A stretch of 46,877 nt of DNA from an uncultured Bilophila sp. (GCA_902373525.1 CABKMN010000015.1:1-46877); one strand, 5' to 3'. Positions 33,125-42,161 are shown, counted from the first letter of the stretch. Notes: generated from the letters alone by a model not told the origin. Program-made: numbers and translations.

Positions 33125-34519
33125 ATGGGAAGCGGTTTTGAAAATCTCATCCTCTTCGGCCTCCTTTCGCTGATGCTGCTCATCGGCACGTTCCTGCGCG
33201 CCAAGGTCAAGCTGTTCCAGACCTATCTGGTGCCGGCCAGCATCATCGGCGGCCTCATCGGATTCGCCATCGTCTCGACGGGCTGGCTCAAGTTCGGGAA
33301 CTGGGAGATCACGAGCACCAGTTTCAACTGGTTCCTGTTCCATGCCTTCAACATCAGCTACATCTCGCTGCTGCTCACCCGGCCTCGAGGTGATCAGCAG
33401 CATACCTCGAAGGATATCGTACGCGGCGGCATGTGGCAGACGCTCATCTGGACCATCAGCCTCCCGGCTCAGGCGCTCATCGGCGGCGCGGTGATCTGGC
33501 TCTACAACCTCGTCACCGGCAACAGTCTGAGCGAGTTCATCGGCATGATCGCGACCCACGGCTACACGCAGGGCCCCGGACAGGCATACGCCTTCGGCAC
33601 TCTCTGGGAAAAGGGCGGCATCGCCGACTGCGCCACCGTCGGGGTCATCTATGCGGCGCTCGGCTTTCTGTCGGCGGCCATCGTCGGCGTTCCCATCGCC
33701 CGCTGGTTCGTCCGCAAGGGGCTCAACGCCAACAAGTCCGGCGCGTCCATGACCCACGAATTCCTCACCGGCGTCATGGACGAGGGTTCCAAGGCCACCA
33801 ACGGCCGCGAAACCACCCACGCCTCCACCATCGATACGCTGGCCTTCCATCTGGCCCTCGTCGGCATCGTCTACCTCGTCACCTACGCCGAATTGAGCTG
33901 GGTCGAAGCGCACATCAAGCCGTTCTTCGATCAGTACAAGTGGCTCAAGGGCTTCGGCGCGACCCTCAGCATGCCCATGTTCTTCATCCACGGCCTCATC
34001 GTGGCGTGGCTGCTCCGCACACTGCTGCTCAAGTGCGGCGCGGGCAGACTCATGGACCCCGTCGTTCAGACCCGCATCACCGGCACCGCCGTGGACTATC
34101 TGCTTACCGCAACCCTGATGTCCATCCACCTTGTGGTGCTCAAGCAGTACATCGTCCCAATCTTCCTCGTGGCCTTCACCGTGACCCTGTTCACGCTCGC
34201 TCTCAACCTGTGGTTCGGACGCCGCACCAACTACGGCCCCGAGCGCGTGCTCTGCCAGTTCGGCTGCTGCTGCGGCTCCACTGCCACCGGCCTGCTCCTG
34301 CTTCGCATCATCGATCCCGACTTCAGCACGCCCGCCACACTCGAACTCGCCTTCTTCAACGTGGGCATCCTCGTCACCTGCGCGCCCGTCCTGTACTTCT
34401 TCGCCCCCGCCTTCTACACCTTCACGGGCATGGAAATCCTCATGATTTACGGCACGATCACCATCATCGCCACCGCCGCCATGTTCGCCCTCCGACTGGT
34501 CGGGCAAAAGCAGTGGTAG
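33125..34519 (+). CDS. Sodium:glutamate symporter-like (GltS family) transporter
   Basis: 464 residues, about 10-12 membrane segments. It resembles the GltS family in its two inverted halves. The first half ends in THGYTQGPGQAYAFG, the second in FGCCCGSTATGLLLLRIIDP. Both loops match the glycine-rich re-entrant loops of GltS. Classic GltS is near 400 residues; this protein is longer, belonging to the extended branch, so the substrate may be another dicarboxylate or N-acyl amino acid. The ATG at 33125 is 67 bp downstream of the sigma54 promoter. An amidohydrolase gene follows after 68 bp, probably acting on the imported compound. Confidence 0.85.
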   Translation: MGSGFENLILFGLLSLMLLIGTFLRAKVKLFQTYLVPASIIGGLIGFAIVSTGWLKFGNWEITSTSFNWFLFHAFNISYISLLLTRPRGDQQHTSKDIVRGGMWQTLIWTISLPAQALIGGAVIWLYNLVTGNSLSEFIGMIATHGYTQGPGQAYAFGTLWEKGGIADCATVGVIYAALGFLSAAIVGVPIARWFVRKGLNANKSGASMTHEFLTGVMDEGSKATNGRETTHASTIDTLAFHLALVGIVYLVTYAELSWVEAHIKPFFDQYKWLKGFGATLSMPMFFIHGLIVAWLLRTLLLKCGAGRLMDPVVQTRITGTAVDYLLTATLMSIHLVVLKQYIVPIFLVAFTVTLFTLALNLWFGRRTNYGPERVLCQFGCCCGSTATGLLLLRIIDPDFSTPATLELAFFNVGILVTCAPVLYFFAPAFYTFTGMEILMIYGTITIIATAAMFALRLVGQKQW

Positions 34520-34587
34520 CGTTCCGCCGTCCTCCGACATCACCCCCCACAGCCACGATCGAAAGGCTTTCAACAAGGAACAACCCC

Positions 34588-36195
34588 ATGCTCACGAAGA
34601 CGCATACGATCATCACCTGCCCGGAAATCCTCACAATGGACGACGAACACCCCACCGCCGAAGCCGTCTGCATCAGCGAAGAAACCATTCAGGCCGTGGG
34701 TACGCTGGCGGAACTCCGGGCCTTCGCTCCGCAGGGAACCGCCGAAATCCACTTCAAGGAAGGCGTGCTCCTGCCCGGCTTTATTGATTCGCATAGCCAT
34801 CTGTCCATGTACGCACAGTGCCGTACGCAGTTCTTTTGCAACAATGACTATGGGACCGTCGAAAGTCTGCTCGCGGCGTTCCGCGAACACGCCGCCGCGC
34901 AGCCCGATGCCGAATGGGTGCTCGGTTACTGCTACGACGATACGGGACTTGCGGAACAACGCCATCTTACCCGGCATGATCTCGATGCGGTCTGCGCCGA
35001 CCGTCCCGTCTTCGTTTCGCACATCACCAGCCATATGGGGTATGGGAATACGCTCGCTCTGGAGAAACTCGGCGTCACCGCCGACCTGAGCATCGAAGGC
35101 GGGAAGATCATGATCGGGGCCGACGGAAAACCCGAGGGACTTCTCAAGGAAAACGCCTATTTCGCCATGTTCCAGAAAATACCTTCCTGCTCTCCCGAAC
35201 AGTTGCCGAAAATGATCGAGCAGGCCATCGCGGACTACAACCGGGCCGGATTCACGATGTTTCAGGACGGAGGCATCGGACTCAGCAACGGACCGCACGC
35301 CATCCTCCGGGCCTACAACACGCTGGCCCGGGAAGCCCGCATGAACGCCAGAGGCTATCTGCACTTCATGTCCAACATTATGGACGAAATGCTGGAAAGA
35401 GGAACATGGAACCTTCCGGTTTCAACATATCTGTACTACGGCGGCGTCAAATCGTTCGCGGACGGCTCCATCCAGTCTCTGACCGCCGTGCTCGGGGAAC
35501 CCTACGCCTGCAAGCCCGGCTTTTGCGGGGATCACGTGCTCACGCCCGAACAAATCAGCGAGCTCATCGTCAAATACCACTGCAAGGGCGTCCCGGTCGC
35601 CTTTCACGCCAACGGCGATGCGGCCATCGAATTCGTACTGCAAGGCTTTGAGAAGGCGTTGAAGCTGTATCCCAAACGGGTGCCCGGAGACATGATCATC
35701 CATGTCCAGATGGCGAGCGACGAGCAGCTTGCCCGCCTGCACGCCTGCGGCGTCACGCCGACGTTCTTCGTCCGCCACGTGAACGTCTGGGGAGAACGCC
35801 ACGTCAATCTGTTCATCGGCGAGAAACGCGCCTCGCGGCTTGATCCCTGCGGATCATGCGTACGGATGGGCATTCCTTTCGGTCTGCATGTGGATTCCCC
35901 CGTGCAGCCGGTGGACGCGATCCGTTCCATCCACACCGCCGTCAACCGCACCACGGCGGCGGGCCGCGTTCTCGGCCCCGAACAACGCATCCCGCCGCTC
36001 GAGGCCCTCAAGGCGTACACCGTCAACGCCGCCAAATGCAGCGGCATGGACGGCGTCGTCGGCAAGATTGCTCCCGGCTATTATGCCGATTTCGTACAGC
36101 TTTCCGGCAATCCGCTCACTCTGGCGCCCGAATCCATCGAGTCGCTCTCCGTCCTCAGAACCATTTCCGGAGGCCGCCTCGTCCATACGGCCTGA
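34588..36195 (+). CDS. YtcJ-like metal-dependent amidohydrolase
   Basis: 535 residues, no signal peptide, cytoplasmic. Amidohydrolase superfamily, NfdA/YtcJ (N-substituted formamide deformylase) branch: GFIDSHSHL gives the HxH metal pair, GGVKSFADGSIQS is the usual K-DGS segment, FHANGDAAIE and IHVQMAS supply two more histidines, and GLHVDSPV the catalytic aspartate. The C-terminal APGYYADFVQL sheet is typical. It hydrolyses an amide or formamide bond; family substrates vary widely. AAGGA about 9 bp before the ATG. Cotranscribed with the symporter and ends at a strong terminator, so this is a two-gene uptake-and-hydrolysis unit under sigma54 control. Confidence 0.9.
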   Translation: MLTKTHTIITCPEILTMDDEHPTAEAVCISEETIQAVGTLAELRAFAPQGTAEIHFKEGVLLPGFIDSHSHLSMYAQCRTQFFCNNDYGTVESLLAAFREHAAAQPDAEWVLGYCYDDTGLAEQRHLTRHDLDAVCADRPVFVSHITSHMGYGNTLALEKLGVTADLSIEGGKIMIGADGKPEGLLKENAYFAMFQKIPSCSPEQLPKMIEQAIADYNRAGFTMFQDGGIGLSNGPHAILRAYNTLAREARMNARGYLHFMSNIMDEMLERGTWNLPVSTYLYYGGVKSFADGSIQSLTAVLGEPYACKPGFCGDHVLTPEQISELIVKYHCKGVPVAFHANGDAAIEFVLQGFEKALKLYPKRVPGDMIIHVQMASDEQLARLHACGVTPTFFVRHVNVWGERHVNLFIGEKRASRLDPCGSCVRMGIPFGLHVDSPVQPVDAIRSIHTAVNRTTAAGRVLGPEQRIPPLEALKAYTVNAAKCSGMDGVVGKIAPGYYADFVQLSGNPLTLAPESIESLSVLRTISGGRLVHTA

Positions 36196-36218
36196 CCCCT
36201 TTCCTCCCCCCATAAACC

Positions 36219-36265
36219 GCGGCTGCCGGTCCCTCCCCACTTTCGGACCGGCAGCCGCATCTTTT
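36219..36265 (+). terminator. Intrinsic terminator of the symporter-amidohydrolase operon
   Basis: GCGGCTGCCGGTCC (36219-36232) pairs perfectly with GGACCGGCAGCCGC (36245-36258), followed by ATC and five T. The following 240 bp to the insertion element show no gene. Confidence 0.93.
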
Positions 36266-36505
36266 TGTATACGGCATACGACACGAGAAAACATTTGCTT
36301 TTCATATGCGGAGGCGTCATGCTTACTGGCAAGCCTGCCGTAAACATTCCCATGCGGGACGAACGGCATCAGGCCCTGCCGCGGATTTCCTGATCCTGCC
36401 CGTCCTCTCGCACACTTGCTTCCGGTTTTCATGACCCGCCGCAATCAGCGCAGAACAGTCCTTTTTCTTTCAAAAAGTCATCCCGGATGCCCATGAGCGT
36501 CCTAG

Positions 36506-37335
36506 GCTCAGGACTCATTAATTGTAAAAAGTAAAAAAGTTGGTTAGTTGTGCTCATGGAGGACACAATGAGCCAACTTTTCTATCTTTCCACAGAACAG
36601 CTTGAACGCATCAAGCCATTCTTTCCTCGTTCACATGGCATTTCACGCGTCGATGACCTGAGAGTTCTCAGCGGAATCATTTATGTCATCAGTATGGCCT
36701 GCAGTGGAAGGATGCTCCTCGTGGGTATGGCCCTTATAAAACTCGTATAACCGCTTTGTGCGCTGGAGTCGCATGGGCATATTCAATAACATTTTTGCAG
36801 AGCTTGCAGAAGCGGCGGGCAATGATGGTCGATTAATGATTGACGCCACACATCTTAAAGCTCACCAAACAACTGCAAGTCTGCTCAGAAAAGGGCTCTT
36901 TCCCAATGTATCGGACGCACAAAAGGAGAGTTGAATTCAAAACTCCATGCAGTATGTAACGGTAATGGAAAACCTTTGGCCCTGGCGCTCACAGCAGGTC
37001 AGGTGAGCGATTATAAAGGCACAGCCATTCTTTTGGACTCCTTGCCTGAAGCCAAAGAACTCCTGGCGGATCGCGGTTACGACGCAGTATGGTTTCGTAA
37101 CGCCTTGTTGGACAAAGGCATGACGCCATGTATTCCGTCAAAAAAGAACCGGAAGCAGCCCGTATACCATGATAAAAACCTTTACAGGCAGAGACGCAAA
37201 ATTGAGATTATGTTCGGTCGCCTCAAGGACTGGCGCAGGATTGCCATGCGTTACGATCGGTGCGCACACACTTTCTTTTCAGCAATATGTCTCGCCTGTG
37301 CCGTTATCTTTTATCTTAACTAATGAGTCCTGAAC
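36506..37335 (+). mobile_element. IS5-family insertion element, decayed
   Basis: About 830 bp. The ends are 15-bp inverted repeats with one mismatch (GCTCAGGACTCATTA at 36506-36520; the right end reads GTTCAGGACTCATTA on the minus strand). CTAG is duplicated on both sides (36502-36505 and 37336-37339), fitting the YTAR target of IS5-type elements. Inside is a broken DDE transposase gene. Base composition is poorer in GC than the host genes. Probably non-mobile without a helper. Confidence 0.9.
36568..37323 (+). pseudogene. IS5-family transposase, frameshifted
   Basis: Begins MSQLFYLSTEQLERIKPFFP (IS5 N-terminus) and ends with the DDE_Tnp_1 region: LLADRGYDAVWFRNALLDKG, IPSKKNRKQP and FGRLKDWRRIAMRYDR. 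Three frame changes break it, near 36690 (after IIYVI), near 36745 (after GPYKT) and near 36905 (after KGLFP). Each is explained by loss of one base, and the protein reads on in the next frame. The first catalytic aspartate (MIDATHLKAH) and the last glutamate region (RRKIEIMFGRLKDW) can still be seen across frames. The shifts are probably real decay, though sequencing error is possible. Confidence 0.88.
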
Positions 37336-37347
37336 CTAGGTACAAAG

Positions 37348-37390
37348 AAGAATACCAAGGTCTAAAACACCTTGGCATTCTTTGTTTTTT
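37348..37390 (+). terminator. Intrinsic terminator next to the insertion element
   Basis: AAGAATACCAAGG (37348-37360) pairs with CCTTGGCATTCTT (37370-37382), one wobble pair, followed by TGTTTTTT. It lies 8 bp behind the target duplication, so the element may have jumped in just ahead of a terminator. Confidence 0.75.
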
Positions 37391-38155
37391 CTTTCCAGTA
37401 TGGTTTCCCGAAGTCCAGCCCCGCCCGCTTGCGTCCAAACATTTCATGGGTATATCCGTAGGTAGAAATCTGGTACGGCATTTCTGATACCTACATGAAT
37501 AACATCTCTGAATCAAAAATATTTTTATCCATGTGGGTATCTCCTCGTCCAACGACAGCCAGGGAGTGCCCATGCCTCTTACCGATACCCAATGTAAGAG
37601 GTCACCCAAGATGAGAATTTGTTGCAGTCAATTTGAGAATGTGAACTTGTGAAAAATTCGATCGACACGATGTTTGAGTATGGCGAAAAAAGGCTCCTGT
37701 CTTTGGAGCCTTTTTTCGTTCATCAGAAGTTAGGGAAAAGGATGTTCCTCCCCTATCGGCCCCCGTCCCGGTGGCGGTTCCAGGGATAACGCGAGCGGAC
37801 GGACGGATCGCCCACAGCAGGAGACGTGGAATGCCCCCTGCGTCTGACACATACACGGACCGCCGGTCCCGCCCGCGTTCCCTTTCGGGGCACGCGCCAA
37901 CCCGACGTGGGACGATTCGCCGGATGCCGCTGCCGGTACCTCTCCGGCCCTTGGACCGCCCTTCTCTCCGGACACCCTTTGGGGCGGCTGTACTCCATCA
38001 GGTGAAGAAGCTCCTGTCGTCTCCAATCCTACTTTTCCTCTTCCGTTTTAGAGATGCAATCAGGGCTGTGTAGACGGAAAAAGGAAATCAGAGCTCTATA
38101 ATTGATGGTGCGTAACGTCTCATACCGCATTCAGGTTATTTTTTTGCGGCGCGTG
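37391..38155. other. Gene-free stretch between the insertion element and the cytochrome operon
   Basis: No gene is recognised on either strand; the open frames are short and low in complexity. One good bidirectional terminator lies inside: AAAAAAGGCTCC (37686-37697) and GGAGCCTTTTTT (37705-37716). Composition changes from AT-rich (37391-37740) to GC-rich (37740-38030) and back, as expected for decayed genes. Confidence 0.5.
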
Positions 38156-38178
38156 TTGACATCCAAACCGCTTTGGAT
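38156..38178 (+). promoter_or_regulatory. -35-like TTGACA with overlapping inverted repeat
   Basis: TTGACA (38156-38161) overlaps the perfect inverted repeat ATCCAAA-CCGC-TTTGGAT (38161-38178). No clear -10 box follows at 17 bp. The repeat may be an operator for the cytochrome operon that starts at 38326. The 148-bp leader is otherwise featureless. Confidence 0.4.
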
Positions 38179-38325
38179 CAGAGACTGAAGCTATCGTGAA
38201 CCGCGCTTTGAGCTTATACGACAGTTCGATGCGGCTTCAACGCCTGTTTTTCCGTCCGTCTTCCGGGCGTCGTTTTCCACATCGCGGTCCGCGTCCTGCC
38301 GTGGTTTCCGCAATACGGAGTCTCT

Positions 38326-39201
38326 ATGAAAAGCTGCAATGTCTTTCTGGCTCTCGTTCTGGCAACCCTCCTGCTCGTATTCGGCGTCTGGCTGCTCGCC
38401 TTTTTCCGTTCCACGATCACGCCCAAGCGGATCGCCGCGGAACAGGCCGGTCCGGGCCGTGAGGTCGTTCTGCCTACGGCGCAGCCGTTCTTCAATCCGC
38501 CGCGCCCTGAAGACGCCCCGGAAAGCATCCGGGCGGAGGTGATGCTCGGCTACAAGATCATGACCGAGACGAAACGCTACGCCGGGCAGTACGCCAAAAA
38601 CGATCTTTCCTGCTCCAGTTGCCACTTTGACGGCGGCAGGAGCCTGAACACCATTTCGCTTGTGGGCGTCGGAGCGACTTATCCTCGCTATCGCAGCAGG
38701 CAGGCCTACACCGTCGACCTCGCCATGCGCACGCAGGACTGTTTCCAGCGCAGCATGAACGGCGCGGCCCCCGCGCTCGACAGCCAGGTCATGCAGTCCC
38801 TGCTGGTCTACATGCAGTGGATATCCAAGGACATCCCCATCTACGCCAAGCTCCCCTGGGCCCTGCCCGCCGATCTCGGCAATCCCCACAAGCCAGACGT
38901 CGCCAACGGCGCCAAGGTCTACGGCGACGTCTGCGCCAGATGCCACGGCCCCGAGGGACAAGGAACGCCCATCGCGCCGCCGCTCTGGGGCGACGGCTCC
39001 TACAACGACGGCGCGGGCATGAACCGCATCACCACCTTCTCGCTCTTCGTATGGCGCTTCATGCCCAAAAACGCGCCGTCCCTGACGCAGGAACAGGCCA
39101 TCGACGTCGCCGGATTCGTCCACGAAAAGCCGAGGCCCGCGTTCGTCTCCACCGGCCCCGACAAGATAGAACGGCTCATCCCCCTGCCGGAAGGAAAGTA
39201 G
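38326..39201 (+). CDS. tsdA: TsdA-like diheme cytochrome c (thiosulfate dehydrogenase/tetrathionate reductase family)
   Basis: 291 residues. An N-terminal membrane helix (about 7-27) is an uncleaved anchor or signal. Heme 1 is C96-SSCH with the TsdA pattern LSCSSCHFDGG, then YPRYRSR and DCFQRSMNG. C139 in that last motif is the unusual cysteine ligand of the heme in TsdA. Heme 2 is C203-ARCH, with M246 (RFMPKNAP) as a likely ligand. TsdA proteins oxidise thiosulfate to tetrathionate or do the reverse; the direction depends on the heme ligands and partner. Periplasmic. GGAG lies 6 bp before the ATG. The next gene starts 3 bp after its stop and encodes a membrane cytochrome, so this form seems tied to the quinone pool. 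Confidence 0.85.
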   Translation: MKSCNVFLALVLATLLLVFGVWLLAFFRSTITPKRIAAEQAGPGREVVLPTAQPFFNPPRPEDAPESIRAEVMLGYKIMTETKRYAGQYAKNDLSCSSCHFDGGRSLNTISLVGVGATYPRYRSRQAYTVDLAMRTQDCFQRSMNGAAPALDSQVMQSLLVYMQWISKDIPIYAKLPWALPADLGNPHKPDVANGAKVYGDVCARCHGPEGQGTPIAPPLWGDGSYNDGAGMNRITTFSLFVWRFMPKNAPSLTQEQAIDVAGFVHEKPRPAFVSTGPDKIERLIPLPEGK

Positions 39202-39204
39202 GCC

Positions 39205-40557
39205 ATGTTCTTTCCCATCCTGCACATTCCCGGTCTCGGCGACGGCATGACCATCGCGCTTGATGCCGTCCTGCACGTGCTCATCAGCCACGGGCTGGCC
39301 ATCGGGCTCGTCACCATGCTCGTGCTGTTCCAGACGCTGACCTATCTGGGCAAGGGTGCCTTCTGGGCGCGGATAAGCCGGAGCCTGCTGGGTCCCGCCG
39401 TGGTCGTCACCACCTCGGTCGGCGCGGTCACCGGCGTCGGCATCTGGTTCATCACCGGGGCGCTGGCTCCTGAGGGGATCGGCTCGCTGATCCATCTCTT
39501 CTTCTGGCCGTGGTTCATCGAATGGGGGGCCTTCACCTCGGAAGTGGTGCTGCTGCTCGTCTACTACTTCCTGTGGGATCGGCTGGCCCAAAAACGACCG
39601 GGACTGCTGGTCGCGCTGGGCTGGGGCTACGTGCTCATGGCCCTCATGTCCGCCGTCCTGATCTCGGGCATCCTCGGCTTCATGCTGACGCCCGACGGCT
39701 GGCCGTGGGGACAGGGATTCCGGCAGGCCTACTTCAACCCGACCTTCATCCCGCAGTGCGTTCTGCGCGTGGCGGCGGGCATGACCCTCGGGGCGCTGTT
39801 CGTGGCGGCATGGGTGGCCTGGCGCTTCAGGGAACCCGAGGAACGCGGACGGGCGCTGCGCCTCACCGGCGCGAGCATGCTGGGAGCGTCCCTGATCGCC
39901 GCCGGAAGCGCCTTCGTCTATTTCTCCAGAGTGCCCATGACCTACCTCACCCACTGGAAGTTCGCGGTGGCGACCTCGGCCCTGTCGCAGAAGCCGGACC
40001 TCCTGCCCCTCGTCAACGGCGTGGCCGTCCTGTTCCTTCTGGGCACCGCGCTGACGGCGCTGTTCCGGCGTCCGGTCTGGTGCCGCCTGCTCTGCATCCC
40101 CACCGTCATCCTGTGCGTGGGGCTGGTGGCCGAATTCGAGCGTATCCGCGAATTCGTGCGCGGGCCGTACCTCCTGCCGGGCTACATGTACGCCAACCAG
40201 CTCCCGCTTGTGGAACATCTGGCCCTGACCGACGGAAACAAGGCGCTGCTGCCCCGAATCCGCTGGTTCAACGCCGAAAGCCCGTCCCCCGAAGCCGTGG
40301 CCGGACAAACCCTCTTCGCGGCCAACTGCGGGGTCTGCCATACGGAGGGAGGCATCAACGACATCCGGCAGCGTCTCGCCGGACGCACGCTCGACGGCGT
40401 CAACGCCATCATCGGCATCACCCAGAACCTCGCGCCGTTCATGACGCCGTTCACCGGGTCCGACGAGGAACGCCTGCTTCTGGCCAACTATCTCTACACC
40501 TCGGCCAACCCCGGCCCGCGCCCGGCCCCCTCGGCCTCCAAGGAGCAGCAGCCATGA
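39205..40557 (+). CDS. Membrane protein, CydA-like, fused to a C-terminal cytochrome c domain
   Basis: 450 residues. About nine membrane segments with scattered histidines (H24, H29, H97, H250) that could ligate b hemes, a layout resembling cytochrome bd subunit I, but shorter and without an obvious Q-loop. The C-terminal domain (about 345-435) carries one c heme, C375-x2-C378-H379 (CGVCH), in the periplasm. A motif EFERIREFVRGPYLLPGYMY precedes it. It could oxidise or reduce quinol and pass electrons to TsdA. It starts 3 bp after tsdA and overlaps the next gene by 4 bp (ATGA), a sign of coupled synthesis. Calling it CydA-like is by helix pattern only. Confidence 0.75.
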   Translation: MFFPILHIPGLGDGMTIALDAVLHVLISHGLAIGLVTMLVLFQTLTYLGKGAFWARISRSLLGPAVVVTTSVGAVTGVGIWFITGALAPEGIGSLIHLFFWPWFIEWGAFTSEVVLLLVYYFLWDRLAQKRPGLLVALGWGYVLMALMSAVLISGILGFMLTPDGWPWGQGFRQAYFNPTFIPQCVLRVAAGMTLGALFVAAWVAWRFREPEERGRALRLTGASMLGASLIAAGSAFVYFSRVPMTYLTHWKFAVATSALSQKPDLLPLVNGVAVLFLLGTALTALFRRPVWCRLLCIPTVILCVGLVAEFERIREFVRGPYLLPGYMYANQLPLVEHLALTDGNKALLPRIRWFNAESPSPEAVAGQTLFAANCGVCHTEGGINDIRQRLAGRTLDGVNAIIGITQNLAPFMTPFTGSDEERLLLANYLYTSANPGPRPAPSASKEQQP

Positions 40558-42098
40558 CCCAGTGGACCGATCTCTTTCTCCTGATGCCGCTGTCGGCGGA
40601 CGGGCTGCACGGGCTGCTGTTCGTCACCTTCGGCCTGCACCTGCTGTTCGTCCTGCTGATGCTCGGGACCGCGCTCCTCGGCCTGCTGTTCTTCCTGCAC
40701 AACAGGCTCGGCGGCGACGGGCCGCAACTCTGGAACCGGCACATCGTGGATTCGCATCTCGGCCTCAAGAGTCTGGCGGTCGTGCTCGGCGTCGCGCCCC
40801 TGCTCATCGTTCAGGTGCGTTACTCCCACGCGTTCTTCACGGCCACCGGACTGTTCTCGTATGCCTGGCTGGCGGTGATCCCGCTGCTGATCGCGGCCTT
40901 CCTGCTCATCGACGCCTTCGGGCACACCATGCAGGCCAGGGCGTGGCTGGCGGTGTTCTGCGGCGTGCTCGGCGTCGGCGCGCTGCTCACGGTCCCGGCA
41001 ATCTTCACGGGCGCGCTCTCGCTCATGGAACGGCGGGGCGAATGGGCCGCGTTTGCGGACAAGGACCTCGGAGCCGGATTCGCGGCGCACTGGCTGCTGC
41101 GCTACCTGCACGTCATCGGAGCGGCGTTCGTGTTCGGTGCGGCCTTCCACCTCTTCTTCTCAACCGCCGACCATCCCGAAAAGGCGGTCCGCCTGCGGAA
41201 CTGGCTTTTCGGCGCAACGCTTGTGCAGATCGTCATCGGCATCCCGCTGGTCTTCTCCGTAGCCGTCGGGCTGGACTGGCCCGTGATCGGAGCCGTGACC
41301 GTGGGCGTAGCCGCCGCCATGCTGGTCCTCCGGGTCCTGCGGCCCGCCGCCCCGTCCTCCGTCGCCGCCGGACCGCGCAGCCTGCTGATCCTCCTTCCGG
41401 TGCTCTTCGTCTCCATGCTCGTGGCCCGACAATTCCTTCAGGATCGGAGCCTGGCCCCGATTCACGAGCAGGCCGTGGCCGCCCGTCAGGAACGCGCCAA
41501 GGAGCTGGCTCCCTACCGTGAGCAGGCCCTCGCCGCGTTCACCGCCAAACTGAACACCGTGTACGACAACGGCGACACCATCTACGACGGGGCCTGCCAG
41601 CCCTGCCACGGCCTCGGCGGGCGCGGGAACGGCCCCGCCGCCGCGCGTCTGCTCATCCCCGCCGAAAACCTCACCGCGATCAGAGCGGACAGAAGCGTCA
41701 TCTACACCACCCTGAAAGACGGGACGCCCGGCTCGGGCATGCCGTATTTCCGCCTCTACGACAGAGAAAAGCTGGAACGGGTTCTGGATACGCTTTCCGA
41801 ACGCTTCTCCATGTTCGCGGCCACGCCGAAGCCGCAACCGGTCGGCCCCGCCGCCATGCAGGTCTGGAACGGGACCTGTGCGGTCTGCCACGGAACGGAC
41901 GGCGGCGTCAGCGCCTTCGGGCACACCCTGCTCCCCGCGCCGCCGGACCTGCGCGTCTTCTCCCTGACGCCCGAACACGCGCTGGAAGTCATCACCAACG
42001 GCTATCCCGGAACGGCCATGCAGCCCTACCGGGACCTGCCCGACACGCTCAGAGCGGAACTCGCCGCAGTCAGCAACACGTTCCGGGCCGACCGGTAA
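40554..42098 (+). CDS. Membrane protein with C-terminal diheme cytochrome c domain
   Basis: 514 residues. About seven to eight membrane segments in the first 295 residues, with histidines in pairs (H63/H68, H92, H124, H179, H186, H199) that may ligate b hemes. The last part (about 325-510) is a periplasmic diheme c domain: C348-QPCH and C442-AVCH, each followed by a later methionine (SGMPYF, AMQPY) as possible axial ligand. It begins inside the previous gene's stop (ATGA), with AAGGAG upstream. With its partner it would form a membrane module of up to three c hemes plus b hemes. I know no named complex with this gene pair and TsdA. Confidence 0.78.
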   Translation: MTQWTDLFLLMPLSADGLHGLLFVTFGLHLLFVLLMLGTALLGLLFFLHNRLGGDGPQLWNRHIVDSHLGLKSLAVVLGVAPLLIVQVRYSHAFFTATGLFSYAWLAVIPLLIAAFLLIDAFGHTMQARAWLAVFCGVLGVGALLTVPAIFTGALSLMERRGEWAAFADKDLGAGFAAHWLLRYLHVIGAAFVFGAAFHLFFSTADHPEKAVRLRNWLFGATLVQIVIGIPLVFSVAVGLDWPVIGAVTVGVAAAMLVLRVLRPAAPSSVAAGPRSLLILLPVLFVSMLVARQFLQDRSLAPIHEQAVAARQERAKELAPYREQALAAFTAKLNTVYDNGDTIYDGACQPCHGLGGRGNGPAAARLLIPAENLTAIRADRSVIYTTLKDGTPGSGMPYFRLYDREKLERVLDTLSERFSMFAATPKPQPVGPAAMQVWNGTCAVCHGTDGGVSAFGHTLLPAPPDLRVFSLTPEHALEVITNGYPGTAMQPYRDLPDTLRAELAAVSNTFRADR

Positions 42099-42123
42099 CC
42101 CCCCTCTCCCTCCGGCAACCATA

Positions 42124-42161
42124 CCCCGCGGAACACGGCCTCCCGTCTTCCGCGGGGTTTT
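42124..42161 (+). terminator. Intrinsic terminator of the cytochrome operon
   Basis: CCCCGCGGAA (42124-42133) pairs with TTCCGCGGGG (42148-42157) and is followed by TTTTCC; it begins 25 bp after the last stop. Confidence 0.88.

Noticed and set aside
37730..38073. Overlapping short open frames on both strands
   Set aside because: Arg/Pro/Gly-rich, no start signals, each the mirror of the other; no sign of a real gene.
36266..38155. CRISPR array or prophage around the insertion element
   Set aside because: No regularly spaced repeats and no phage structural or integrase genes; only one IS5-family element is visible.
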